Source: Capillidium heterosporum (taxonomy: Eukaryota; Entomophthoromycota; Entomophthoromycetes; Entomophthorales; Capillidiaceae). Taken from it: a stretch of 64,000 bases of DNA. The notes beneath the pieces were generated by a model, which saw only the letters and a program-made list of their open reading frames with translations, was not told where the DNA came from and did not search any database. The position numbers and the translations under genes are program-made. Below are positions 1-12,361 of this stretch, in pieces. Each line of letters opens with the position of its first letter. Within the stretch, counting starts at the first letter, position 1. Location of the stretch: the NCBI GenBank assembly GCA_016630905.1, contig WBMQ01000001.1, forward strand, positions 2,604,001-2,668,000, written 5' to 3'.

Positions 1-2
1 AG

Positions 3-3000
3 ATGGATCAAGTTGTCGACTTCCAATTCAACCAGGAACAAGCCCCGAAACCAAGAGTACTTGAATCATCGATACTTATTTTTAACATTGCTTTAGCAAA
101 TCGGTAGGAACCAGCTGAACAACCCAACCGCACGATTTTCTATACTCAGACACAGCTACTTTCCAACCAAGGATAACGAATTTAATTTGGAAGCTTTACC
201 GGAAGATTCCTTACAACCTGAAGTAAGTTTACCTTTTAATTTAAATAACTTTGAGATATTTCTTCTATAGCTGCTTTAAATATATTTACGTTTCTTTTTA
301 ATCTAGAAGAGCTCAACTGCTTCGAAACGGAAAAGTCGACATAGGGTAAGCAGGAACCAGCTTTTTAGCGACAACTTTGAGGACCTGTCGGTACTCTACT
401 CGGACGATTCAGTCCCCGAGTTCAGCTACCCCCCTTGCCTAATTTTATACCTAACAGAGCGATACGGCAGCCAGGGGAAATCAAAGTCGGCGTTCAACCA
501 AACGTTACCCTTAGCGTGGAGTGCATTATGTCTGAAGGTAGTGGCGATTTTCTCTGAAATAAGATTAGCTGTCTTCCATAGGCATTCCCACAAATACTTA
601 ACATCATCCACGAGATCGTAGTTCTGACTACACGACTACTAACTGTAATACCATACAGTTCCCAGGACGGCAGAGTTTTACTTCAGCAGGGGAAGTTGGT
701 GGTGGATAATTTATCCCGGTTGATTATTGAGCTTTTTGAGGCGAGCGGAACCTGGTCTTCGATGAATGACAACTGCTTTGACTTGAACTTCTGCCAACTT
801 TCGATAGCCAACTCATTAACTACGATCAAGGACTTCATGCAAGTAGCTCAGCTTCACGCCCATCCCTTCAACGTCGGTGCCTTGTCGAGCCCCTACCGAC
901 CTCTACTTTTGGAGTTGCATAGGCTGGCTAGCCTTACCGATTTTAAGTACATTTTACGAATGGATTACCTGGTTGCCAAGATTTTAAAAAGTAGCAGTAT
1001 CTTGCGTGATAAGTTGATGCAAATACCCAATCTAATTAATAACACTGACACAAGTTTCGAATCAGATGGATACTCCAATGAAAGTTCGACGACGTTCTGT
1101 TCCTCATTCCTAGATGAACTACTTGGAGATGTTGCAGCACATGTTACCAACGTAGGCCACTTTTTGTCTATGTTAAGGTGGGTTCTGATGACACCACAGG
1201 ATGCTCCAGCATCGCCGTCAGTAGTCATTCTTCATCATCTCTATTCAACAGTCAAGGAGTTAATTGAGTGGGCCCAGTTTTGCACGCAGAATCTGACGCC
1301 GCATCTATTAGAGACCATAGCATCCAATAGCAACCAATACGTGATTGACTTCAGCCCCTTCTTTGAAGCCGAGGACTTGTGTAAATTATGTTTACTAAAT
1401 TTGGTCGAGATAAAGGAGCCGGGTCATATGGAGGAACTGTCACCTTTGTTCCCGACAATTTCGGAGGTTGCTTTAAGCGTATCAAAGGATGGAGCGTCCT
1501 GTGCAGCAAGTGAACCACCTTCTGTCCATAGGGTTCTGATGGAACTGTGCGTTGTGTATTCGATACGAACCAATATGGCCGTCACCTTTTATAAATTAAG
1601 CGAGAAATTCCATCTGGAGGGCTATCAATTGAACCACTCGCGACCCAGATTCGAGCTCATCGACCAGAATCCTAATCTAAATTTCGGCTTAAAGAGCGCA
1701 CCTATAAGCTTCCTATCAGATGCTGCCACCGTCATTTTCAACCCCGACGGCTCCAATAGGGTCAAGATGGCGACCTGGAAGGGATTGATTGAGCTGGTTG
1801 CACCAAAGTATAGGGCCATTGACTCCACATTTATCCGTATCTTCTTTTTGAGTTTTAGGGCCTTTGCAACACCACTGCAGCTTTTTTATGCTTTGGTTGA
1901 CAAGTACGAGGAGACGGGAGACCTTACTCCTGCACCTGTTAATATCCGACTCTCCAACGCTTTTATCAGTTGGTTGGAACTATACTTCTTTAAAGATGAT
2001 TTTCAGATCGTACCGTTCATCAAGGATTTTGCGATTACCAAGTTGGTACCCTCTATCCCCGAAATCGGCCATAGATTGGCAAATCTAGCCCAAGGCATTA
2101 TCGATAGCTACCTATTCAACGAGACTACCCCCGTAGTCAGCACCAAGAAGTCGTTCAAATACCAGTGCCTTTCGTTGACCGACTCATTTATTACACCGTC
2201 CAAGAAGTCTATCGCACCCAATGGCACTGTACCCTCCTCGACCTACGCACCCACCGTAAAGTCATTGTCCAGGTTTACTAACGCGTTTATGTCTACTGCA
2301 CATTTCAACCCCATCTTGGAATGGGGCCCCGCCATGTTAGCTAGTACCCTAACTATCGTTGATACGGAGCTTTTCTCTAAAGTCCACCCCCAGCATATTG
2401 TCGCCTACGTCACTGCCAAGAACCGTGTAAAGCGAAGTGGTTCCGCTTCCACCACCTCCTCCTCTACAGCGAACATGTGCCCCGTCAAGGATTTAGTCGA
2501 CTGGAGTAACCAGATTAACCACTGGGTAATTGAGACCCTACTATGGGAGAACAATCCCAAGGAACGAGCCGCTCTACTTAAAATATTTATTATGGTCATC
2601 GACCACCTGGTAAGTATATGCAACTTCAACACGGCGATGGCCATTATTTCTGGTTTGAATGCATCTCCCATCACGCGATTGTATGCGACCTGGCAGCTCG
2701 TTTCTACCAAGTGGAGGACGGTACTCGAACAGCATAACGTACTATTTGATCCACATCGAAACTTTGCCGTCTACCGCGCCAAGTTGCGAGATATAGCACC
2801 CAGCGCTCATCCCTGTATTCCATTCTTCGGTATCGTATTGACGGATACTACGTTTCTGCTTCAAGGTAATCCAACTTTCCGAAAATTGTCTCCGCTGGAG
2901 ATCTCTCAGATGCCACTGACCCCGACCCTACTATCCCCTACCGGTGCACCCATATCGTTATCGTTTCCATCCAATAGCTTCAAGACTCTAAGTAAGCACA

Positions 3001-3719
3001 ACGACGACGGACTGGAGGCAATCGGGCAGCATACTCGTCACCAGTCTGATCCCAATCTTGTCAGCAAGAACCTCAGCAAGAGTAAGAGTCAGATCTCCAG
3101 TAACAGCATCAAGAGCAGCTCCCCTGTCTTGGAGACTATCTTGGATGAGGATGAAGAAGAAGAGGAGGAAATCAAGCCACAGCTACCAGAGCTTGAGTTC
3201 ATCAACTTTGACAAATTCTACCGTCTAGTTCAGGTCCTAGATACGCTGGAGGATCGGCAGTGCGTCACTTACCACTTCCCACTGCTGGAGAACCCGGAGC
3301 GGCAGGCACAAGTCCTACGAGCCCATATCTACAACTTACCCTCCGCGTTCACAAGAGGTACAGCATCGCACCCCAACACGAGTGCTCAGTCCCAATCCCA
3401 AGTCACGGTACCCCAACCGGCTGTTATCGCTAGAGATTCCAAGAGATTGTCAACCTATTCACTTGACGACATCATCTCCATCTCAGACGGGACTGAGGAT
3501 TCCAATTTGGTAAGTGGTATCGCAAGACCAACCTCGACCATGTATCTTACCCACCACCACAACTCGTCACTGGGATCGGTGACGTCGACAGCGACTAGCA
3601 TCACTAGGAACAACTCCACTAAATCCTCGTTGAACTTTGGCAACACGTTCACCTTGAACATGGATGACTACTACAAGCGTAGCTTGACGTTGGAATCCAA
3701 CTTGAGACGGCAAAATTAA
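3..3719 (+). CDS. Ras guanine-nucleotide exchange factor (CDC25/RasGEF family)
   Basis: This protein should activate a Ras-type GTPase by GDP release at the membrane. I read exons 3-56, 97-222, 307-537 and 582-3719 (introns of 40, 84 and 44 nt, GT-AG), which give about 1182 residues if the ATG at 3 is the start. An AG lies just before it, so exons may continue off the left edge. A RasGEF-N (REM) domain begins near residue 525 (ATWKGLIELVAPKYRAID), and the CDC25 catalytic domain runs from about 720 (TIVDTELFSKVHPQHIV, LLKIFIMVIDHL, NFNTAMAIISGL, HPCIPFFGIVLTD) to about 1050 (INFDKFYRLVQVLD). Roughly 100 Ser- and acid-rich residues are inserted between GNPTF and INFDK, a join that is normally short. 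No SH3 domain is visible. A Ser/Thr-rich tail follows. An AAAATAAA polyadenylation-like signal lies near 3770. The family call is firm, the Ras target is unknown. Confidence 0.88.
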
Positions 3720-4855
3720 CACTAATATTAATATACTTACCTTTCCTACCGTTACTAATGGATGGATATAAAAAATAAATATTTACTAACATCTTGTACA
3801 ATAAAAATTTTGGTGGGATTTATATAGTGTATTTTTAGGCTGTAGAGTAATATCTAAGCAGTTTGTTTTACCTTGGATTTAGAATAGACCACGGTCTATT
3901 ATCTTGGTATGACTGAATTGTGAATCTCAACTTCAAAATATAGCTATATTTAGTATACGATAGGATTTTGGTACTAAATTTTAAAACGTTTAGCTACTAT
4001 AGTTAGATATGGTAAAATTTAAAGGGAAACTGTATGGCATGTTACTTCGTTGAAGGAAATCTAGTTTATGAAGCTTTATATTTGAATTTGAAAACAAAAG
4101 ACCTTATCATACTATCCTTTTACTTTATTGAAAGTAATTGTCGCTGACTTTATATAAGCAAAGTTGTTATGTATAGCAAATTTCCTTATACGAATTACTA
4201 TTTCCTTAATTAGTAGCTATAGTAAACAATATATTAAACGCTATGTAGGATACCAGCTGTAATTAAATAGAACTATGTTCAAAATTCAAACTAGTAGAGT
4301 ACATATAAACGCTTTATAAACTGAAGTTTACCATATACTAAAAACACTATATTTGATTTGTTTATGATATGTGGGTTTAGCTTAAAATCGAAATTAGAAT
4401 ATATGTAGGATAGATTTCAATATATTCGATTCTAGGCTAGAATTAACTTGACCCAAGGCCAATACCAATCCTTTAAATTTTATTAATTGGGATCACATAT
4501 CCATCCATTCATATAAACTTGGCATCCTAAATGAACCAATTATCTTCTATAGCTTGGAGAGTACTATCAGGAATATTCCTTAGTACGCTACCACTCAGGT
4601 CACCTTACCTTCGACACCATGAATGGAGCTATTGGAACCGCTAAGCACCAAAAATTGCTGGAGGTGTTGCTTGAATTTAGTTAAATTGGGCGGCTAGCTC
4701 TGAAAATGAAAGGTTATATAAGGTGGATGTCAGCCTCAGATATTTAAAAACTTATACATTCCAAAAGTTTTGCAGTGCAAACTTCCAATATATATTCCCT
4801 CATATAACCTAACAAGCTCTTTAACGTCTTCAATTATTCATTAGTACTCGTAACG
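3720..4855. other. AT-rich intergenic spacer
   Basis: This stretch holds the 3' end of the RasGEF gene (A-rich signals just after the stop) and the promoter of the CAP gene. A TATA-like TTATATAAG lies near 4712. I see no coding sequence or RNA gene in it. Confidence 0.6.
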
Positions 4856-6049
4856 ATGGTAGCCTTGAACCCAAATTTCAGCGGATTGATAGCATTTACC
4901 TCCATCCTACTAACCCTGGTAAATGGCCAGGATGTAGGCCAGGAGATGGTGAAGCTGATGAATCAAGCTAGAGCCCAAGCTGGATTACCTGAAATAGCCT
5001 ACTCATCCAACTTGGCCAAAGTAGCCCAGACTCACAGCGAGAATATGGCTCAAGCCAAGGCTCAGTACCCCGGTATCCACGACTGGTACGGTCAGTATGC
5101 CTGCAAGTTTGACTCTGACTACAACTGCATGTGGGATAAACCTGGTAAACTGACTTCGTACAAGGGCAAAGGTTACGAGATCTCGGTCCAAGGTGCTACT
5201 ACGCCCCAAGCCATGATCGAGGGATGGAAGGGATCGCCAGCCCATTCCGACGTCATCTTCTCTAAAGGTATGTGGGCCAGCCAGCCTTGGTTGGCGGTAG
5301 GTGGTGGCTACAAGGATGGATACGGAACCATGTGGTTCGGTCACGAGAAGGACGACGGATCGGCGCCTAGTGACAACTACCCTGGTCAACAGGAGCAGGG
5401 ACAGCAACCTGGTTCGGAGACAAGCTCGGGTGATGGTCCAGGTGAACCTCAAAACCCACCACCTCAACAGGGTAGTGGCCAACCCCAAACTCCACCTCCT
5501 CAGCAAGGTGGTCAGCCTCAAAACCCACCACCTCAACAGGGCGGCAGTCAGCCTCAAAGACCACCTCAACAGGGCGGTGGCATGCCACAGCGTCCACCTC
5601 AACAAGGTGGTTGGAGACCTCAACGCCCACCCCAGCAGGGAGGCAGTCAATCTCAACGTCCACCTCAGCAAGGTGGCTGGAGACCGCAACGCCCACCTCA
5701 ACAAGGTGGTAGCCAGCCCACTTTCCCTATCTTCCGTCCACCTAGTAACCCAGGAGGGAATCCCAATCAAGAACCAGAAGTGATCTCGGATAGCGGTAGC
5801 CAATCTGCTTTTCCTATCTTGAAACCACCGACCCAAGGACAAGATTCCAACCCTCAGCCTCAGCAGCCACCTTCTAACAGTGGGAATGGCGATAAACTAC
5901 CCTTTCCCATCCTAAGACCACCTAGTGGTGGCAACTGGGACGGTGACTACCAGAATTCCAAATTCATTGGAGTTCCTAACCCCCCGGCAGGTACCCAAGG
6001 TTCGGATATGTGGAACTCGAGCCCCAACTTCTTCAGAGGTAGCTCATAA
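4856..6049 (+). CDS. Secreted CAP-domain (SCP/PR-1/YkwD-like) protein with Pro-Gln-Gly repeat tail
   Basis: Single-exon gene of 397 residues. Residues 1-24 are a hydrophobic signal peptide (LIAFTSILLTLVNG, cleavage before Gln25). Residues 29-168 form a CAP domain: NQARAQAGLPEI, His60 in THSENMA, His130 in SPAH, and a final WFGHEKDD. This resembles the bacterial/fungal YkwD style more than the classical GHYTQ form. Residues about 199-287 are tandem PPQQGG-based repeats of 10-11 residues, then three spaced FPI-[FL]-[RK]-PP motifs. Fungal CAP proteins such as yeast Pry bind sterols or lipids outside the cell, and I infer an extracellular or wall role. The tail resembles wall-associated Pro-rich segments and has no GPI signal. 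The biochemical function is not shown by the sequence. Confidence 0.85.
   Translation: MVALNPNFSGLIAFTSILLTLVNGQDVGQEMVKLMNQARAQAGLPEIAYSSNLAKVAQTHSENMAQAKAQYPGIHDWYGQYACKFDSDYNCMWDKPGKLTSYKGKGYEISVQGATTPQAMIEGWKGSPAHSDVIFSKGMWASQPWLAVGGGYKDGYGTMWFGHEKDDGSAPSDNYPGQQEQGQQPGSETSSGDGPGEPQNPPPQQGSGQPQTPPPQQGGQPQNPPPQQGGSQPQRPPQQGGGMPQRPPQQGGWRPQRPPQQGGSQSQRPPQQGGWRPQRPPQQGGSQPTFPIFRPPSNPGGNPNQEPEVISDSGSQSAFPILKPPTQGQDSNPQPQQPPSNSGNGDKLPFPILRPPSGGNWDGDYQNSKFIGVPNPPAGTQGSDMWNSSPNFFRGSS
5453..5716 (+). repeat. PPQQGG-type coding tandem repeats
   Basis: About eight imperfect units of roughly 30-33 bp encode PPQQGG followed by variable SQPQR, GMPQR or WRPQR. They lie inside the CAP gene. The repetition produces long open frames on other strands and frames that are not genes. 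Confidence 0.8.
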
Positions 6050-7628
6050 TTCCTTTATATGGATAATAAAGATTGTTGTTAGTTTTATGGAAATTCGTTA
6101 TATATATTTCTAACCTCTAATATACATCGTAGCAACTTTTCAAGCAGCTTGTGATTAGGTTAGTTTGAGATAAACTGCTTTGAATCTTGAATCCAATCAG
6201 TTTATTGTATACCTTTTAGTGCAATCTGTACTTGCTATTATTGATATTAAAAGGCATAGTTGCATGTGTTAGACATACGATCTTAAATTTTATAATTCGT
6301 AGCCTTGAGTTACACTTTAATATAGTAAATGTAGCTAAAGGAGCATATGAATTTTATTATGCTGCTATGTTAGAGCTAAAGTAAACTCAAAGTTCAAAAT
6401 TGAAAATTTATGATACAAATGTCATATTCAATAACTAGCTAGATTAGATTGGAGTACTTGGTTTTCAACCTTAGGCCATCAAGTAGTCTAATCGATGAAA
6501 GGTAAGGGAAAATGAATGGGATATTGAACGGCAAGATTTTTGATGGCTTCAGATCGTCAACATCCGTATATATATTGGCATTCAAACAAAATACATACTA
6601 TTATAAATGTGTAATCTTGTAGTGAGTTAAATTCATGAATTAAAAACCTCAATCCAGCCTGTGAGATAACCACCATTAGCAAGTAATGAATAAATAGAAA
6701 TAAAATGCTTTTTATCCACACAAAATAGTATTATATATATATCGGCAATCTTCGATTTTATTTAATATAGTAGGTTTTTAGCGATACTATGTTAAGTAGA
6801 AAGTATTTTGGAATGTTCAAACCAATAGTACGAAATATCAGTTTAAAACTTTTATATCACAACATTATTCTATATTACTAAGTCCTATGTAATCTGCCAT
6901 AATAGTATAAAATAACTTGACAACTGTGCTATAAAGTATGTATTTTATATCAACAATTACCTTAGTAAACTGCCAATCTTTATCGAACAGGACTATTAGC
7001 TACTTTCGTCAGTGTTAAGCTATGATGAACCCATTATACAGTTCTCGACTGCAGTTTACGATGCCAATCGCACATATAATACGACAGTTTCCAATCAGAT
7101 ACTATCTTGTTGATACAGTGTATAAAATCCATCTATATGTAGATTTCATTTCCATCTAGGTTCTCTTGATAGATGCTTGGAGAATAAATCAATTCTGGGA
7201 TGGGCCCAATATCAAAACCGATCTCAGTTCAAAAATCAGATAAACTTTCAATTGAAACGAATTTGAAATTTTGGTAATATAGGTAGTTCTAACTTATTTC
7301 ACTATTACCAATGCGGCAGTGATAAAGTTTAGTCTAGGGTGGCTAAAGTGATAAAAAATTACCAAGTTTGGCAACAGTCTTACTAACCATCACTATCGGT
7401 TTATTAACAAGTGAAAAGTGCAAACATACTTACAAAAGCACAATCAAATCCATATCAAATCCATCCCTAAAGCCACTTGTATCTGGATACATGATTTTTA
7501 TGATAAAACTGTACGTAACTTGATGAATATAAAAAGTTGGCCCCAAAGCTATATACAACCTCTTTAGCTTTGAAGCTTTACAAGAAAAAAGAGAACTGTA
7601 ACCGTTAGACCAACCTACACAAGTAAAT
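6050..7628. other. AT-rich intergenic spacer with GATA-type sites
   Basis: No gene seen. An AATAAAG polyadenylation-like signal follows the CAP stop near 6065. The last 400 bp are the promoter of the first siderophore synthetase and contain ATCAGATAA at 7235-7243 and GATAA at 7321 and 7350. Confidence 0.55.
7235..7243 (+). promoter_or_regulatory. GATA-factor-like site ATCAGATAA upstream of siderophore synthetase 1
   Basis: The nonamer matches ATCWGATAA, the site bound by fungal iron-repressing GATA factors (Urbs1, SreA, Fep1). It lies about 390 bp before the ATG, with further GATAA cores at 7321 and 7350. Function is inferred from the match and gene context. Confidence 0.4.
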
Positions 7629-9428
7629 ATGATGACCGTTACCGAAACCTCCCAGTTGGAAGCTACCTTCCTCCAGACTGCCAACCAAAACACCATCTCC
7701 AGGCTACTCTCCTCCTTCGCCAACGAAAAGTTGATCGACCCCTACTACCTCCCCCAGTTCAACCGTATAGTCATAACCAAGAGTAAGGGTAAGATCACCG
7801 ATCCCGACACCTTCTGGGTACCCATCAAGGAAGGGTTACCTCTCATGAACAAAATTAAAATCTCTGATGATGAAGAGCTTTTGAAATTGAACGGATACGA
7901 GGTTGGTCTGATCGCCAAGGAGGATTTGGGTTCCCCAGTTATCTTTAACCACCAGTTCAGCAGCTTCGACCAAGTCGTAAGTATATTTTTTAGAATAGGC
8001 ATTAATGTTTTTCTAGAGTAAATCCAGCGCTATAATTGAAGAGCCTGAACAGTTGATGCGTATCCTGTTGGAACTATGCAACTTGGACAAAGAACCCGTT
8101 GAGCTCATGATTGACGAGTTGAAGTGCTCCATCTTATTCCAAGTACACGCCTACTTGAATCGAAAGCCCCTTCCCGAATTCGGATGCCCAAGTATCGAGT
8201 GGGAGCAAAGAATAGTAGAAGGTCACCCTATCCACCCCATGAACAAGTCGAGATACGCCGTAGAACCCATCCCCAAGTTGACCCCGGAACAGGATTTCCT
8301 GAATCCCAAAGTCCACTTTGTCAAGCTGCAGAAGGACAAAGTTATTATCAAAGGTGAGTATCTAACTATCATCGACGAACTTTTGGATCAGTTGAACATC
8401 CAGTACAACAAGGGAGATGAAGTAGTTATCCCCGTCCATGAGGTTCAAATCCCCAAGATTAAAAGTATCTTGAAAGATGTTTTTATCTATGAGCAGACAA
8501 TCGATGCCAAAGGGCAAACCTCCTTGCGAACTGTATTCCTGCCCGAATTCTCCAAATTCAACATCAAACTACCCATCTCGGTACGCATCTCCTCAGCCAT
8601 GCGTACCGTAAGCCCCTGGTCCACTTTATGGGTCCCCCCTTCAAGAAGATTACCGATCGTATCGTCGAAAATAAGGAGCTCCTCAAAGTCAGCCATGAAC
8701 CTGGTTCAGTAGTTTACAAGGATGATGACTTGGACTTGGCCAAGCACTTCTCTTGCCTCATTCGTGAGGACCCCTCCACCATTTGTCAGGGTTTGAATGA
8801 GGATGTCGTCGTATGCGCTGCCTTAGTTGAACGAGATACAGACCGCGAATACAACATCACTAAGATGTTCAAGCTGGATACTTTAGCCAAGAAGCACGCC
8901 TTCTTGGACCAATATTTGGACAAGTATTTGGACGCCTTCCTACCTCCTTTGAGTAAGTTCGGTGTCGCCTTTGAATGTCACCTCCAGAATACTTTGGCTC
9001 GTTTCACTAAAAATGATGATGGTACTCACAGACTAACTGGTTTCGTTATCCGTGACTTTGGCGGTATTCGATGCCTGCAGCCTAAGCTTTTGGAGACCTG
9101 CGGTATGACGGCCGAAGTTCTGTCCGAGGAAGCTTCCACCATAGCTCAGGACGAAGAGGATCTCCACCAATTGGCTTACCATGTCATGATCCAGTGCCAC
9201 CTCCATCAAATAATTAGAAGTTTGGATGGTCACTATAACAGCTACGGTTGGGATAAACTACAGGCTCTGTTGGATGCTAAGCTACCTAAGGAGTCGGAAA
9301 CTAGAAAGTTCTGGTTGGATGACAAGACCTGCGACTGGAAGTGCTTTATCGGTATGAAGCTCAACGGTCTCTATAGAGACAACTTGTACTTCAAGGTACC
9401 TAATCTCATCACCCATAGGAATCTGTAG
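7629..9428 (+). CDS. NRPS-independent siderophore synthetase (IucA/IucC family), copy 1, frame break near 8625
   Basis: The family joins citrate-type carboxylates to amines or alcohols using ATP. In zygomycete fungi the known product is rhizoferrin (two citrates on putrescine). Exon 7629-7976, a 40-nt intron, then 8017-9428. Diagnostic motifs are VEGHPIHPMNKSR, ISSAMRTVSPWSTL, and near the C terminus GFVIRDFGGIRC. It is a clear paralogue of the gene at 12362, about 600 residues when read through. The frame shifts at about 8625-8628: upstream reads SPWSTL in one frame and downstream reads MGPPFKKITDRIV in another, exactly where the paralogue reads SPWTTFAGPHMKPVADRVV without a break. This fits one lost base in a TTT run, a real lesion or an assembly error. 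A 38-nt GTAAGC...CAAG segment there could restore the frame by splicing but would delete conserved residues. Substrate specificity is inferred. Confidence 0.82.
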
Positions 9429-11412
9429 GTTGAGATCGACTAGCATCTTACTCTTCACTGCCTTTTTAACTCTAATCTTTTACTCTACGTTACTGCCTTG
9501 AAATAAAATTTATACCTTTTTACATAGGCTTTTCAACCATCTATTTCTACTTTGATATAATCAATAGATGGACCATTTTGTCTCTGTTTCAACATCAAAA
9601 ATAAACTTACATTGTCATAGCTTTAGTTCAACCGTTGGAACCCTGCTCCTGCAATTTAGTTAAAAAGTACTATTTCACCCTACCAGTATGAAGTTTGAAA
9701 TATATACATCATGTACAGTATATATGTACCATTGCTTTGAGACACTGAAGTTCAAAAAGAGCTGATTCAATTACTTTACATGATCGAGTGTTCAAGTTCG
9801 TTCGATACAAATAAGCCTCCCTATTAAACCAGTTTAACAACTAGAGATTCAGTATATAAACTTTTATAGATAGGTACCAACACCTATTTTTTACATACTC
9901 TCTACCAAAGATACTTCAGCCATTTGTAAAACTTCTACTATCTGGTATCGATAACTTATATCTAACTTTGAGACATCAGTATACAATACCAAGGCTTCAT
10001 CCTTGACTATAATAAACCAGATATTTCTATAGGAGTTAAACTTGTCGTTAGTCTACAAGCTTGTAATGTTCAATATACTCATCACATCCTAAAATTGGAT
10101 ACGAAACGCCATAATTAAATCTCGAAAAGGTATTTCATAAATATCATAAATGTATTGAACTTTGAACATTACAGTAATATAGTACTTTAATTGTTGTATT
10201 TTAAAATGGATTGTAAAGTTAGTTTTATCCATGAAGGAATCCTAATCTATATAGCCATAGATGATATAAGTTTGTAAACAGTACAATGGCTTTAGGCTGT
10301 AATCAGCTTATATATATGTATTTAAGATATGTAGTTGTATTATGAAATGAATGTAAATGTCCATGTTATCCACACATACTTTATTTCGAATTGATCATAA
10401 TAGTATGCCATATTTGAATTTAAAGAATTGCAATTGTGCTTTTGAAACATATTCTGATAATTCCAAAATACACCAATCTTCGCTTTATGTAAATAGCCCA
10501 CAAACTTCCGTCCTATATTGCCTCGTATAGAACTAGCTAAATATATAGTACATTATATACTGCTACAGCTTCTTTATTTGGAACTTTTCGGCACCTTCAT
10601 TTTAAGGTTAGCATATTATCAAAAATGCTTAGATGGTAATGATAAACATCAAGCTAAATGTACTGTTGGAATTTGAACGTTAGTCATCTAACTCGGCTGT
10701 ATACTATACTTTTTTATTGACTCTATATGTTCAAATAGAAAGTTAAGACTTAAGGAAATAATTTGAAAGTATCACTTGACCAAATGAACAGGATACTTAC
10801 AACAAATAAATGTATGCATTTATATATGTATAAGCTTCAAATATACCCCTATTTACAATTATACTTTGCTGCACATTCTATATATGAGTTCTAGCTACAA
10901 CAATTATATTGCTTAGTATTTGATTTACTCTCAGCAATGTAAATTTGCTATGTTTTAATCTATAGTATCAATTTTAAATGAGTTTTTTGATAAATAAAGC
11001 ATCTAATTCGGAACACTAGAAAAATTACTATTTTTCTATAGGCTGTATTTCGAGAACTAGAATTAAATGCCAAGCTATGATTATAGTAGATACTATACAG
11101 CTATACAAGTATTATACCATTGTATAGGTAGACTATTTATTTTCAAGCAACTTTCAATTATAGTTCTAGACATAAATATCACAGTATGTATCAAAAGATC
11201 TTATATATAGGTTCAAATTGACATCTAGTATGTATTTTTAATTATCTACCTTGTATGTTAGTCGTATATCTGGTTTTTCACCATATGTAGTTTTGGCTAA
11301 TTAATTAAGCGTTTGAATTGCATCTTATCAAGTCCACCTTACGTCCCTTGATTACCGGAACCAAGTAATGGAGAAGAGTACCCATCTTGATATTCTGATT
11401 AGTGTTTCATTC

Positions 11413-11421
11413 ATCTGATAA
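11413..11421 (+). promoter_or_regulatory. GATA-factor-like site ATCTGATAA
   Basis: Exact match to ATCWGATAA, about 940 bp upstream of siderophore synthetase 2 and followed by a second core (ATCTATCAA). Likely only part of a distributed set of sites. Function inferred. Confidence 0.3.
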
Positions 11422-12112
11422 AATCTATCAAATGACATTTATTACCAATAAAGGAACTTGATAAACTGGATTGCAAAGTTTAATTTGCTAAGGTAAGGGG
11501 TTTAGAAATATTTACGATTTCTACTATATGTTCTATTAAGCTGAAATTCATACACTAAAGTAAAGGTGGTCGTACCTCCTTCGGAACTTACAGTTGCGTC
11601 GATTTCCAAATCCAAAGAACCATATGTTAGTCGTCGGTACTATCCCTTCTATCTATAAGAAACTTCTGCCATTAACCAATTTGTAGGTACATTGGATAGT
11701 TTAATAAGAAAAACTGGTTTTTGATTGGTGGCTAAAGAATCTGGTAAATTTCTTAAAACTGTATAATCGTGCAAAATCTAGAACTGTTCTCACAGTGCTG
11801 ATGCCACGATGAGATTGATCTTAGAGTATCTTGGATCTTATCAAATGAAAGCAGGGTTGTTGGGTATCCTTTATACCACGCTGCACCTTTATCAAATACG
11901 TTTTCAGTAGAAAAGGCATAGTCACGAATCAATATTTACCATATTAACCCTTATTTGATCGGTCTATCACTTTCATCAACTATCAAACCTTTTCACTTTT
12001 CAGTTCAAGATCTTGGCTAAATTCTGCTAAAAACTATATTATGCATCGATATTATATTCACACATCCATTAAAGAACAATCAGATGAAACAAAATTAAAC
12101 GCAAATCTCAAA

Positions 12113-12121
12113 TTATCAGAT
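12113..12121 (-). promoter_or_regulatory. GATA-factor-like site ATCTGATAA upstream of siderophore synthetase 2
   Basis: On the minus strand this reads ATCTGATAA, about 240 bp before the ATG. More GATAA cores are at about 12137 and 12238. This is the best-placed candidate for iron repression of the gene. Confidence 0.4.
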
Positions 12122-12361
12122 TTTTGGTAGCTAATTGATAAGTTGAGTATTGAATTGTAACCAATGCAGTGAAGAATGATGGCACGATAGAATTACCAAC
12201 GCTTCCCAAAAAGGTAATAAAAAACAGGGACACCTACTGATAAAGTCATACTTTGATCAAGTAACATTCGCTTTCTAAATTCTTGCCTCAACTATAAATA
12301 TTTACACCTCTACCGACAATCACCAACTCAAAAACTCAACAGTTAGAAAAGAGTATCCCAA

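Larger units (their letters stand above)
9429..12361. other. 2.9-kb AT-rich gene-free spacer between the siderophore genes
   Basis: AATAAA-like polyadenylation signals follow the first gene near 9500. I find no convincing open frame, tRNA or transposon terminus. The right part carries GATA-type sites for the second gene. Confidence 0.5.

Noticed and set aside
5003-5842. Open frames antisense and out of frame to the CAP gene
   Set aside because: They come from the PPQQGG repeat composition and have no homology.
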